From assembly GCF_003932715.1 (NCBI RefSeq), contig NZ_CP020700.1, positions 7,276,501 to 7,340,500 of the forward strand: a DNA stretch of 64,000 bases, given 5' to 3'. Source of the stretch: Streptomyces tsukubensis. GTDB taxonomy: Bacteria > Actinomycetota > Actinomycetes > Streptomycetales > Streptomycetaceae. Of this stretch, positions 31,131 through 39,819 are shown piece by piece; within the stretch, counting starts at the first letter, position 1; every line of letters begins with the position of its first letter. A program made the translations under genes and the position numbers. Under the pieces are notes generated by a model. It saw only the letters and a list, made by a program, of their open reading frames with translations. It ran no database searches and was not told where the DNA came from.

Positions 31131-34100
31131 CTACTCCCCGTCCGCTCCCGGCTCCTCCGGGACCTCGTCGGGGAGCGCGAGCTGCATCATCCCCGGCTTG
31201 CGCCGGACCACGCTCTGCGCCCGGCCGGGCGGCATGATCCGGGACCGTACCCCGTCGACGACCTGACCCTCCGACGGCGGGCAGGACAGCAGCAGCACCG
31301 AGGTGTTGACCTCCTGCAACTTCCGTACGAGGGGATCCTGGCGGCCCGCGCCGGAGGAGGCGCGGGCGACGACCACGTGCAGCCCCACCTCGTACCCGAG
31401 GGGGAGATGCGTCAGGAGCGGTTCGAAGGGGCTGTCGAAACCGGAGCCGACGAGTTCGTAGTCGTCGACGAGGACGAACAGCCGGGGGCCCTCCCACCAG
31501 TCCGCCCGCCGCATGCGCGCGGGGGAGATATCGGCGCCGGGCGTCCGCTCGGCCATCGCGCGGGCCACCCCGCCGACGTACTCGCGCAGCGGATCCGAGG
31601 AGACCGCGTGCCCGAGTCGGTACTCCTCGGGGATCGCGGCGATCAGTTCCCGCCGGAAGTCCGCGACCAGGAACCGTGCCTCGTCCGGGGTGTGCCGCGC
31701 CATGATCCGCTGGGCTATCAGCCGCAGCGCGCTGGTCTTGCCGCTCTCGGTGTCACCCACCAGATAGAGGTGCGGGCTCTGGGTGAAGTCGTGCCGGACC
31801 GGCTCCAGTTCGGCCTGGTCGAGACCGATGGTGATGCGCAGCGGATCGGGTCCTTCGGGCAGGTCCGCCGCCGCCAGCCTGGTGGGCAGCATCCGCACCG
31901 GGGGCGCGGCGGGCGCGTCCCAGTGGTCGGCGACCGCTTCGACGAGGTCCGCGATGGCGTCCGCCAGATCCTCGGCCTGCTCCTGGCCGTCGATCCGGGG
32001 CAGCGCGGCCAGGAAGTGCATCTTGTCGCTGTTCAGGCCCCGTCCGGGGCTGACCGGCACGGTGGCCGCCTTGCGGACGTCGACGGAGGAGTCCATCGGA
32101 TCGCCCATCCGCAGCTCCAGCTTGTTCCCGATCTGGTCCCGCAGCCACGACGGCACCTCCACCCAGCGGGAGGTGCTGATGACCAGATGGACGCCGTAGT
32201 TCAGGCCGCGGGAGGCGATCGCCTGGAAATGCTCCAGATCGTCCGCCATATCGGACCGGACGGTGGACCAGCCGTCGACGACGAGGAAGACGTCACCGAA
32301 CGGCGAATCGGGGAACTCGCCCCGGGCCCGCCGCCTGCGGAACGTCGACATCGAGTCGATGCCCTGCTCCTGGAAGAACAGCTCGCGCCGGTTCAGCAGG
32401 GAGGTGACCTCCGCCAGGGTACGGGCGATGCGCTCCCGGTCGAGCCGGCCGGAGACCCCGCCGACATGGGGCAGTCCCGCCAGCGACGAGAGGGCGCCGC
32501 CGCCGAAGTCGAGGCAGTAGAACTGCGTTTCGCGGGGCGAGTGGGTGAGCGCCAGGGCGCAGATCAGGGTCCGCAGCACGGTGCTCTTGCCGCTCTGGGG
32601 GCCGCCCGCCACGGCGAGGTGGCCGCCCGCACCGGACAGATCGACCGTGAGGAGGTCCCGTACCTGCTCGAACGGCCGGTCCACCAGACCGACCGGCACC
32701 CGCAGCCGGCCGCGGTCCGGCCAGTCGGCCGCGGTGAGACCGAGATCGGGGTGCGGGGTCAGCGGCGGCAGCAGCGTGTCGAGGGCGGGCGGCGCGTCCA
32801 GCGGCGGCAGCCACACCTGATGGGCGGGCGGCCCGCTGCCCCGGAGCTTCTCCAGGGCGAGACCCAGCAGACTCTCCTCCTCCGAGGACTCCGCCTCGGG
32901 CTCCGGCTCCGGATCGGGCGCCGCGGGCAGCACCCGGGGCACCACCCATTCGGTGCCCCAGGGCACGACCTGACGGGCGATCTGCGCCTGCCGGGCACTG
33001 CCGCGCCGCGGAGCCTTGTAGGCGCCGGACACATAGGCGGCCCGGAAGCGGGTCAGCGCCTCCACCCCGCTCTTGAGGTAGCCGCTGCCCGGCTGGGACG
33101 GCAGATGGTAGGCGTCGGGTACGCCGAGGACGCCCCGGGACTCGATGGCGGAGAAGGTCCGCAGACCGATCCGGTACGAGAGATGGCCCTCCAGCTGGCT
33201 CATCCGGCCCTCCTCCAGCCGCTGGGAGGCGAGCAGCAGATGGACCCCCAGGGACCGGCCGAGGCGGCCGATCATCACGAAGAGCTCCATGAAGTCGCGG
33301 TGCGCGGCCAGCAGTTCGCTGAACTCGTCGACGACGACGAAGAGGCTCGGCAGCGGGGCGAGCGGGGTGCCGGAGGCCCGGGCCCGCTCGTACTCCAGGA
33401 CCGAGGCGTAGTTGCCCGCCTTCCGCAACAGCTCCTGGCGCCGCACGAGTTCGCCGTGGAGGGCGTCCTGCATCCGGCCGACGAGCGCGACCTCGTCGGC
33501 CAGGTTGGTGATGACGGCGGAGGTGTGCGGCAGCTCGTCCATGCCGAGGAAGGTCGCGCCGCCCTTGAAGTCGACGAGGACGAAGTTGAGCGTCTCGGAG
33601 GAGTGGGTGAGCGCCAGCCCCAGCACGAGCGTGCGCAGCAGTTCGCTCTTGCCGGAACCGGTGGCGCCGATCAGCATGCCGTGCGGACCCATACCGCCCT
33701 GGGCGGACTCCTTGATGTCCAGCTCGACGGGCGTACCGTCCTCGCCGACGGCGATCGGAACCCGCAGCCGGCCCCGGCCCTCGACCGGGAAGCGCCACAG
33801 CCGGGCGGGTTCGTGCCGCCGCAGATCCCCGATGCCGAGCAGCGCCGTGAGCTCCGTTTCGGTCACGAACGGCTCGGACGCGGTGACACCGCCACCGAGG
33901 CGGTACGGGGAGAGCCGCCGGGCCAGCGTCTGTGCCGCGACCGGGCCCAGCGCATCGGGCTCACCCAGCAACGTCGACTGCTCTTTGCGATCGCGATCGG
34001 TACGGACCAGGTGCAGGCCCTCCTCGTCGAGACGCAGCCGCAGCGTGCCCCGGCCCGATTTCCACTCCAGCGCGCCCGTCAGGTCGACCAGGACGGTATT

Positions 34101-35111
34101 GCGGTATCCGACGCCCGTCACCCGGTGCCCGCCGGGCACCGAACCGCCGTCGACCACGACGACGGTGAAGGGCTCCTCCCGGCCCGGCGGAGTGTCCGGG
34201 TCGAACGGCGAACGCTGGGTGAAGTCGGCGCCCAGCAGCTCCTCCAGCGACTGGAAGTCGGCCGCCGCGAGCCGCGCCTGCCCGGCCCCGTCCCGCTGGT
34301 AGCCGTGCTGGGCGTGCGGCAGCCACTTGAGCCACTCCCACGCGGCGCGCCGCTCGTCCGACACGCACAGCGCGACGTTCAGCTCCTCCGGGGCGTGGAA
34401 GGCGGCGAGCTGCGCCAGCATCGCGCGGACCAGCGCCCGGGCCCGCTCCTCGTCACCCGTGACCAGCACCCGTGACCAGGCCCGCAGATACAGGGCGATG
34501 GGCTGCTCCGGGACGGTGCCGTAGGCCCGGATGAAGCTGCGCAGCGCATGGGCGGACAGCGGCTCCAGATCCTCCACCGGCCGGGTCGCCAGCGGCGCCA
34601 GCCGGAGCGCGAGCTTCTGCTCGCCGACCGCCACCCGCACCTCGCTGAAGTCCTCGTCGGACGCCCGCCGCTCCCACTGCCGGCTCGTGCCGCCCAGGGC
34701 CCAGAGCGCGGCCGGCTCCGGATGCCGCCAGGCGAGTGCCTTCTGCTGTTCCGCCACGGTGGCCCGGATCTTGCGGCGCATCTGCGTCAGATAGCGCAGA
34801 TAGTCCCGCCGGTCACCCTTGAGTTTGCGTTTGCGTTCACTCGCGCTGCGGATCACCTGGGCCAGGATCATCACCACGGACGAGAGCAGCATCAGCCCGA
34901 TGGCGATATAGCTGAAGGCCGTGGCCTGATTGGGTCTCAGGAACATCATCAGCATCGCCAGCGAAGTGAGACCCATGGGCAGATAGGTCCACATCGCCGA
35001 GGTGTTGGGCTCCGCCTCCGGCAGGGTCGGCGGCTCCTGGAGACTCAGCTCTCCCTCGGGCATGTCGGGGCCGCGGCGGCGCGCGGGCCGACGGAACAGC
35101 ACGGTGCTCAC
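31131..35111 (-). CDS. eccC: Type VII secretion motor ATPase EccC
   Basis: The protein has 1,326 residues. Two N-terminal membrane helices (about 42-60 and 66-88) are followed by three FtsK/SpoIIIE-type ATPase domains, the standard EccC layout. Walker A motifs are GATGSGKSE (about 481), GGPQSGKST (about 838) and GDTESGKTS (about 1121). Walker B-like strands are LFVVVDEFSELL, VFLVVDGWSTV and LFVLVDDYELV. The first keeps a catalytic Glu, whereas the second has Gly and the third Asp, so the latter two are likely regulatory, as known for EccC. The motor recognises WXG100 substrates and drives export. GTG 35111 follows GAGGAGAAATCCAGC; the longer upstream frame is spurious. It is divergent from eccD. 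Confidence 0.96.
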   Translation of the reverse strand: MSTVLFRRPARRRGPDMPEGELSLQEPPTLPEAEPNTSAMWTYLPMGLTSLAMLMMFLRPNQATAFSYIAIGLMLLSSVVMILAQVIRSASERKRKLKGDRRDYLRYLTQMRRKIRATVAEQQKALAWRHPEPAALWALGGTSRQWERRASDEDFSEVRVAVGEQKLALRLAPLATRPVEDLEPLSAHALRSFIRAYGTVPEQPIALYLRAWSRVLVTGDEERARALVRAMLAQLAAFHAPEELNVALCVSDERRAAWEWLKWLPHAQHGYQRDGAGQARLAAADFQSLEELLGADFTQRSPFDPDTPPGREEPFTVVVVDGGSVPGGHRVTGVGYRNTVLVDLTGALEWKSGRGTLRLRLDEEGLHLVRTDRDRKEQSTLLGEPDALGPVAAQTLARRLSPYRLGGGVTASEPFVTETELTALLGIGDLRRHEPARLWRFPVEGRGRLRVPIAVGEDGTPVELDIKESAQGGMGPHGMLIGATGSGKSELLRTLVLGLALTHSSETLNFVLVDFKGGATFLGMDELPHTSAVITNLADEVALVGRMQDALHGELVRRQELLRKAGNYASVLEYERARASGTPLAPLPSLFVVVDEFSELLAAHRDFMELFVMIGRLGRSLGVHLLLASQRLEEGRMSQLEGHLSYRIGLRTFSAIESRGVLGVPDAYHLPSQPGSGYLKSGVEALTRFRAAYVSGAYKAPRRGSARQAQIARQVVPWGTEWVVPRVLPAAPDPEPEPEAESSEEESLLGLALEKLRGSGPPAHQVWLPPLDAPPALDTLLPPLTPHPDLGLTAADWPDRGRLRVPVGLVDRPFEQVRDLLTVDLSGAGGHLAVAGGPQSGKSTVLRTLICALALTHSPRETQFYCLDFGGGALSSLAGLPHVGGVSGRLDRERIARTLAEVTSLLNRRELFFQEQGIDSMSTFRRRRARGEFPDSPFGDVFLVVDGWSTVRSDMADDLEHFQAIASRGLNYGVHLVISTSRWVEVPSWLRDQIGNKLELRMGDPMDSSVDVRKAATVPVSPGRGLNSDKMHFLAALPRIDGQEQAEDLADAIADLVEAVADHWDAPAAPPVRMLPTRLAAADLPEGPDPLRITIGLDQAELEPVRHDFTQSPHLYLVGDTESGKTSALRLIAQRIMARHTPDEARFLVADFRRELIAAIPEEYRLGHAVSSDPLREYVGGVARAMAERTPGADISPARMRRADWWEGPRLFVLVDDYELVGSGFDSPFEPLLTHLPLGYEVGLHVVVARASSGAGRQDPLVRKLQEVNTSVLLLSCPPSEGQVVDGVRSRIMPPGRAQSVVRRKPGMMQLALPDEVPEEPGADGE

Positions 35112-35298
35112 GCTGGATTTCTCCTCGGGTTTCTCACGTCCCGGTCGCGGCCGCGCACCCGGTACTCCGGGCGGGGCCGGTGCGGCGAGATCGGCCGCCG
35201 GTCGGGCCAAGGGGCCCTGTGACCTGACGTGTTGCCCACGGTAGTGTGCGCTACCTCCCCTTCGGTACCCCGGCCCCTCGGATAGGTGCTGCATTCGC
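35112..35298. promoter_or_regulatory. Divergent eccC/eccD promoter region
   Basis: This 187-bp region separates oppositely transcribed secretion genes. On the plus strand TGTGAC (35219-35224) and TAGTGT (35242-35247) are separated by 17 bp, a reasonable promoter about 50 nt before the eccD ATG. The eccC ribosome-binding site GAGGAG lies at the other end. Confidence 0.4.
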
Positions 35299-36705
35299 AT
35301 GACGGAAACTTCGGGCATATCTAGCCCTGGTCTGTGCCGGTTGACGGTCAAGACCCCCCGGAGACTGCTCGACCTCGCGGTCCCCGGAGACGTCCCGCTC
35401 GCGGACCTCCTGCCGACCCTCCTCGACCACGCGGGCGAGGAACTGGCCGAGCAGGGCATCGAACACGGCGGCTGGGTGCTCCAGCGACTCGGTGATGACC
35501 CCCTCGACGAGGAGAGCACCCTGGAGGCGCTCGGTCTGCACGACGGCGACATCCTGCATCTGCGGCCCCGCACCGACGCGCTGCCCGCGATCCACTTCGA
35601 CGATCTGGTCGACGGAGTCGCCGGCAGCATGCGCGAGCGGCCCCACGGCTGGAACGCCCGCAGCGGCCGCCGGATGCTGCTGGGCACCGCCGGTCTGCTG
35701 CTCGCCGCGGGCTGGGTGGTCTGCGCCCTGCCCGGCGGCCCGTACACCACCCGTGCCGCCGTCGCCGCCGTCACCGGACTGCTGGTGCTCTTCGGCGCCG
35801 CCGCAGCCTCCCGCGCGGTCGGCGACGCGGCCGCCGGAGCCGCCATGGGCGTCTTCGTACCGCCCTATCTCGCCCTGGCCGGAGCACTGCTGACGGCCGG
35901 TGACACGACCGGCGGCGGCCTGGTGACCGGCGCCGGAATGCTCGCCGCGGCCGCCGCCGCGGCGGGCGGGGCCGTCCTCACGGTCGCCGCGGTCGCCGCC
36001 TACGTCCCCCTGCTGCTCTCCCTCGCCGTCCCCGCCGTCGGCGGAGCGGTCTGGGGCATCCTGATGCTCACGCTCGACACCGACGCCGGGTCCGCCGCCG
36101 CACCCGTCGCGGTCGTCGCCGTCCTCATCGGCGGACTCGTCCCCGGGATCTCCTTCCGGCTCTCCGGACTGCGCCTCCCCGTGCTGCCGTCCAACGCCGA
36201 GGAACTCCAGGAAGGCATCGACCCGCACCCCCACGGGCACGTCGTGACCCGGACCGGCCTGGCCGAGGAGTGGATGACCGCCCTGTACGCGGCCATCGGC
36301 CTGCTGCTCGCCGCGGTCCTCACCGCCCTCCTCACCGACGACCCCGGCACCCCCGCCCGGGTCACCGCCGCGGTCCTCTGCCTGCTCCTGCTGCTCCACT
36401 CCCGCGGTATCGGCCACGCCTGGCAGCGCCCCGCCGTCGTACTCCCCGGGCTCTACGGGCTGGTGCTCATGGCCCTGACGAGCGCCCCCGACCTCGCCCC
36501 CGAGCGGCGGCCCGTGCTGCTCGCCTCCCTGCTCGCCCTCGCGGGCGCCGCGGCCATCGCCTCCTGGACGGTGCCCGGCCGCCGGATGCTGCCCCACTGG
36601 GGCCGCGCCGGGGACATCCTCCACACCTGCGCGGCGGTCGCCCTGATCCCGCTGTCGCTCTGGGTGCTCGGCGTGTACGGCCGTCTGCGCGGCGTCTCCG
36701 GCTGA
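35299..36705 (+). CDS. eccD: Type VII secretion channel subunit EccD
   Basis: The protein has 468 residues. The N-terminal ubiquitin-like domain (LCRLTVKTPRRLLDLAVPGD to HDGDILHLRP, about residues 12-95) is followed by about eleven membrane helices from residue 125 onward (MLLGTAGLLLAAGWVVCALP and so on). This is the diagnostic EccD architecture. EccD forms the bulk of the membrane pore. The ATG is at 35299. eccB follows after a 72-nt gap, so the two form one unit, divergent from eccC. Confidence 0.95.
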   Translation: MTETSGISSPGLCRLTVKTPRRLLDLAVPGDVPLADLLPTLLDHAGEELAEQGIEHGGWVLQRLGDDPLDEESTLEALGLHDGDILHLRPRTDALPAIHFDDLVDGVAGSMRERPHGWNARSGRRMLLGTAGLLLAAGWVVCALPGGPYTTRAAVAAVTGLLVLFGAAAASRAVGDAAAGAAMGVFVPPYLALAGALLTAGDTTGGGLVTGAGMLAAAAAAAGGAVLTVAAVAAYVPLLLSLAVPAVGGAVWGILMLTLDTDAGSAAAPVAVVAVLIGGLVPGISFRLSGLRLPVLPSNAEELQEGIDPHPHGHVVTRTGLAEEWMTALYAAIGLLLAAVLTALLTDDPGTPARVTAAVLCLLLLLHSRGIGHAWQRPAVVLPGLYGLVLMALTSAPDLAPERRPVLLASLLALAGAAAIASWTVPGRRMLPHWGRAGDILHTCAAVALIPLSLWVLGVYGRLRGVSG

Positions 36706-36777
36706 CCCCGGACCACGACCGCCGCGGCCCCGGCCGCACCAGCCACCAACCCACGGATCAGGGCGGAGGAACACCCA

Positions 36778-38244
36778 GTGCAGTCCAGAAAAGACCAGGT
36801 CCAGGCGCATATGTTCGTCATGGGCCGACTCACCGGCGGCATGCTCCGCCAGGACCCCGACGCCCCCGAGACCCCGGGCGGGCGCACCAACCGCGGGCTG
36901 GCCTGGGGCATCGGACTCGCCGTCGTCCTCGTCCTCGGCTTTCTGCTCTACGGACTCATCGCACCGGCCGGCACCAAGACCTGGCGCACCTCGAACGCGC
37001 TCATCGTCCAGAAGGACACCGGCACCCGCTATCTGTACCTCGACGGAGTGCTCCGCCCGGTGCACAACTACGCCTCCGCCCGGCTGATCGCGGAGAAGGC
37101 ACCCGCCACCGTCAGCGTCTCCGCGGCCTCCCTGCGCGGCGAACGGCGCGGCACCCCCGTCGGGATCCCCGGGGCCCCGGACGCCCTGCCCGCCCCCCGC
37201 GACCTGGAACGCGGCGCGTGGCAGGTCTGCGCCGAAGAACCCCTGAGCACCGGACCCGACGGCACCGGCCGGCAGACCCGCACCTCCCTGCGCCTCGGCC
37301 CCGCCGCCGACGGCGAGGTCCCCGGCCGCAGACAGGCCGTGCTCGTCCGCGCCGACGACGGCACCCGCCATCTCCTCTGGGGCGACCAGCGACTGCGGAT
37401 CGGCGGACACGGAGCCCTGCAGGCCCTCGGCTACTCCGGCACCCCGCCCGTCCCGGTCTCCGCCGCCTTCCTCAGCAGCCTGCCCGCCGGAGCCGATCTG
37501 GTGGCACCCGAGGTCGAAGGCCGCGGTACGCAGTCCGGCCGGACGGGAACCGCGACCGCCAGGGTGGGCCAGGTGTTCCGGCTCGAATCGCCCGGTGCGA
37601 CCGGCCAGTACTTCCTGCTGGAGAAGGCCGGACTGCGGCCCCTCAGCCCGCTCGCCGCCGCCCTCGTCCTGGGCGACGCCCGCACCGCTGCCCAGGCCTA
37701 CCCCGGTGCCCGGCCCGCCGCACTGCCCCTGACCGCCGACGAACTGACCCGGCGCCAGGCACCGGCGGCGACAGCCGCCCCGTCCCCGGCGGACTGGCCG
37801 AACACCACCCCTCCGGTCGTCCGGGCCTCCCCGGGCGCCGCGCTCTGCGCCCAGATCCAACCCGAGGGCACCACCCCCCGGATCCGGCTCGCCCTGCTCC
37901 CCGCCGCCCCCGCTTCGGTACCCCCGGCGAGGGGCCCCGAGATCGCCCCCGCCTGTCTCCCGGTGGACGGGATCACCGTCGCTCCCGGCCGCGGGGCCCT
38001 GGTCGCCGCCCTCGGCGCGGGCGGCGGAGTCCGCGGTACGACGACCTATCTGGTCACCGACGTCGGTGTGAAGTACCGGATCGGAGAGGGCGCCGCGGCC
38101 CAGCGGCTCGGCCTGAAGGGGGCAGCGGTTCAGGCCGTGCCTTCACGGCTGCTCGACATGCTGCCCACCGGCCCCGACCTGGACGTCGCTGCCGCCACAG
38201 GCGCCACCGACCGTCGAATTCCAGCCAATCGGCCCTGCCGGTAA
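36778..38244 (+). CDS. eccB: Type VII secretion subunit EccB
   Basis: This 488-residue protein has a short cytoplasmic N-terminus with the family signature QSRKDQVQAHMFVMGRLTG, one membrane helix (about 40-63, LAWGIGLAVVLVLGFLLYGL) and a large extracellular domain containing LIVQKDTGTRYLYLDG and the characteristic VLRPVHNYASARL. EccB caps the pore on the outside and is thought to stabilise the complex. GTG 36778 follows GGCGGAGGAACACCCA, an excellent ribosome-binding site. The next genes encode WXG100 proteins. Confidence 0.95.
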   Translation: MQSRKDQVQAHMFVMGRLTGGMLRQDPDAPETPGGRTNRGLAWGIGLAVVLVLGFLLYGLIAPAGTKTWRTSNALIVQKDTGTRYLYLDGVLRPVHNYASARLIAEKAPATVSVSAASLRGERRGTPVGIPGAPDALPAPRDLERGAWQVCAEEPLSTGPDGTGRQTRTSLRLGPAADGEVPGRRQAVLVRADDGTRHLLWGDQRLRIGGHGALQALGYSGTPPVPVSAAFLSSLPAGADLVAPEVEGRGTQSGRTGTATARVGQVFRLESPGATGQYFLLEKAGLRPLSPLAAALVLGDARTAAQAYPGARPAALPLTADELTRRQAPAATAAPSPADWPNTTPPVVRASPGAALCAQIQPEGTTPRIRLALLPAAPASVPPARGPEIAPACLPVDGITVAPGRGALVAALGAGGGVRGTTTYLVTDVGVKYRIGEGAAAQRLGLKGAAVQAVPSRLLDMLPTGPDLDVAAATGATDRRIPANRPCR

Positions 38245-38444
38245 ACCACATGACGCCCCAGTACATCCTCCCGGGCGCCACACCGTTCCGATCCCGTCGG
38301 CACCACATGACGGAAGATCAGGAGAACCTCAAGAAAGCCCCCCGATCATTGCCCGCGTCATCTATCGCTCCATAGCATCAGCCGCGTTCGGCGCGGGTTG
38401 ATCGCGCCGCCTCCACGGCCTCTCCTCCGACCCAAGGACACGCC
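38245..38444 (+). promoter_or_regulatory. Probable promoter of the WXG100/effector operon
   Basis: This 200-bp gap after eccB is AT-richer than its neighbours. TTGCCC (38349-38354) is followed after 17-18 bp by ATAGCA/TAGCAT (38372-38378), a plausible sigma-70-type promoter for the substrate genes. A tiny frame (MTEDQENLKKAPRS) at about 38307-38375 is possible but unsupported. Confidence 0.4.
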
Positions 38445-38822
38445 TTGACCACTCCCTCTCCCGGCCCCGGCAACCTCCAGACCTCCAGCCAGCACTCCAA
38501 CCAGCTCGGCCACAATGCGCTCCAGCAGGCGGAGACCGGAATCAAGCGCTCGCAGCAGGACGTCCGCACCACCATGGACGGCCTGATCAGGGCGTACGGC
38601 GGCAAGGACGGCGGCGCCTTCCAGAACCTGCTCAACGAGTGGAGCGGCCAGGTCGACCAGATCACCGCCCGGATGCGGGAAATGATGGACGCCCTCCAGC
38701 GCACCGGCCTCGCCCAGAACCGCACCCAGAGCGAGATCGAAGAGCTGATTGCCGGGGCCAAGGCCCAGCACGCGCAGCTCGGTGACAGCGCCTACGGCGC
38801 CCTGATGGGCAAGAAGGGCTGA
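38445..38822 (+). CDS. WXG100-family ESX substrate, first of pair
   Basis: This 125-residue helical-hairpin protein carries the central turn motif LLNEWSGQVDQI (W-S-G, about residue 65), with heptad-rich helices either side (QQAETGIKRSQQDVRTTMDG and MREMMDALQRTGLAQNRTQ). WXG100 proteins are the small dimeric substrates of type VII systems. The start codon is TTG 38445, supported by AAGGACACGCC. The next gene is a second WXG100 protein, and such pairs usually form heterodimers. The N-terminus is slightly longer than in the classical 100-residue proteins. Confidence 0.92.
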   Translation: MTTPSPGPGNLQTSSQHSNQLGHNALQQAETGIKRSQQDVRTTMDGLIRAYGGKDGGAFQNLLNEWSGQVDQITARMREMMDALQRTGLAQNRTQSEIEELIAGAKAQHAQLGDSAYGALMGKKG

Positions 38823-38899
38823 CCCGGCCCCGCCCCTGCGCGTTCTTTCCGTCGTTCCCGTCGTTCCCGCTCATCCCATCCGGACCACCTGGAGCCCCT

Positions 38900-39223
38900 G
38901 TGTCCTTCAACAGCCACCTCAATGACGGCGTCATCCACGTCGAGTACAACTCCGTCCATATGGCGGCGGAGGACATGCGCATGCAGACCAAGGCCATTCA
39001 GAACACCGTCGCCGCGCTCAACTCGGAGCTGGACGTGCTGCGCGCCGCCTGGCAGGGCATCGACGCCGCCACCTACGACGAGAAGCAGGCCGCCTGGAAC
39101 GCCGCGTCCGGCGGCCTCGCGGAGATCCTCACCAAGCACGGTGCCCTGCTGGAGCAGATCGTCGAGATCTACCGGAGGCACGAGAACAAGGCGGCCAGCG
39201 ACTGGGGTTCGATCCGCGTCTGA
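38900..39223 (+). CDS. WXG100-family ESX substrate, second of pair, with YxxxE signal
   Basis: This 107-residue protein has the WXG turn in LRAAWQGIDAATYDEKQAAW (about residue 50). Near the C-terminus IYRRHENKAAS contains the general type VII secretion signal Y-x-x-x-D/E as YRRHE, normally found on the partner that EccC recognises. GTG 38900 follows CTGGAGCCCCT. It is presumably exported as a heterodimer with the preceding protein. Confidence 0.92.
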   Translation: MSFNSHLNDGVIHVEYNSVHMAAEDMRMQTKAIQNTVAALNSELDVLRAAWQGIDAATYDEKQAAWNAASGGLAEILTKHGALLEQIVEIYRRHENKAASDWGSIRV

Positions 39224-39290
39224 CGCCCGCCCCGCCCCGCGCGCCCGGCGCCTTCCCTTCCGCCCCTCCTCGTCCCCGGAGAGTCCGAGC

Positions 39291-39767
39291 ATGGCCCAGG
39301 TCGATCTGTCCCACCTCGACATCAAGACCCTGGAGGCGTTCAGGGACAACGATCCCGGAGGGGTGAAGGAGTTCGTCACCAAGCTGGCCGGTCTGCTGTC
39401 GACCGACTCGGCGCGGAAGCCCACCTCCATGGTCCTCATGGACCGGCAGTTGGAGAACCAGGAGGCGTCCTACGCCGCGGACATGCTCTGGCTGGGCAAG
39501 CTCGGAGCGCCTCCCAAGGGCGCGAGCACGGTGCTGACCGCCGCGCCTTTCCTGGGCTATGTCAAGTCGTCGGCCAAGGCTCTCCACACGGTGGAGAAGG
39601 AACAGAAGACGACCTTCGACAACATCACCCGGAATCTGACGAGGACGATAGAGGCGATGAAGAAGGCCCAGCAGACCGTTCTGGAAGACGTCGAAGCGCA
39701 GCGGTTCCTGAACGACTGGCGGAGCATCGGCAAGGCCCCCGACCCGCGTCCGGGCCCCACCCCCTAG
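39291..39767 (+). CDS. Uncharacterised protein of the ESX substrate operon
   Basis: This 158-residue protein, mostly predicted helical, is of a family I do not recognise. Visible features are an N-terminal amphipathic start (MAQVDLSHLDIKTLEAFRDN), a moderately hydrophobic middle (GASTVLTAAPFLGYVKSS) and a long charged C-terminal helix (TTFDNITRNLTRTIEAMKKA). The helical, cysteine-free character and location between WXG100 genes and the AAWKG gene suggest a secreted partner or chaperone. The ATG start at 39291 is preceded by CCGGAGAGTCCGAGC. Confidence 0.8.
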   Translation: MAQVDLSHLDIKTLEAFRDNDPGGVKEFVTKLAGLLSTDSARKPTSMVLMDRQLENQEASYAADMLWLGKLGAPPKGASTVLTAAPFLGYVKSSAKALHTVEKEQKTTFDNITRNLTRTIEAMKKAQQTVLEDVEAQRFLNDWRSIGKAPDPRPGPTP

Positions 39768-39819
39768 AGACGTCCGGCGCCCCGCACCTCCTGACCCACC
39801 GACCGAAGGACTTCCCCGT

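Noticed and set aside
38250..38375. A 41-codon frame after eccB
   Set aside because: It lacks a ribosome-binding site at its first ATG and overlaps the probable promoter of the WXG100 genes; the sequence has no family resemblance.
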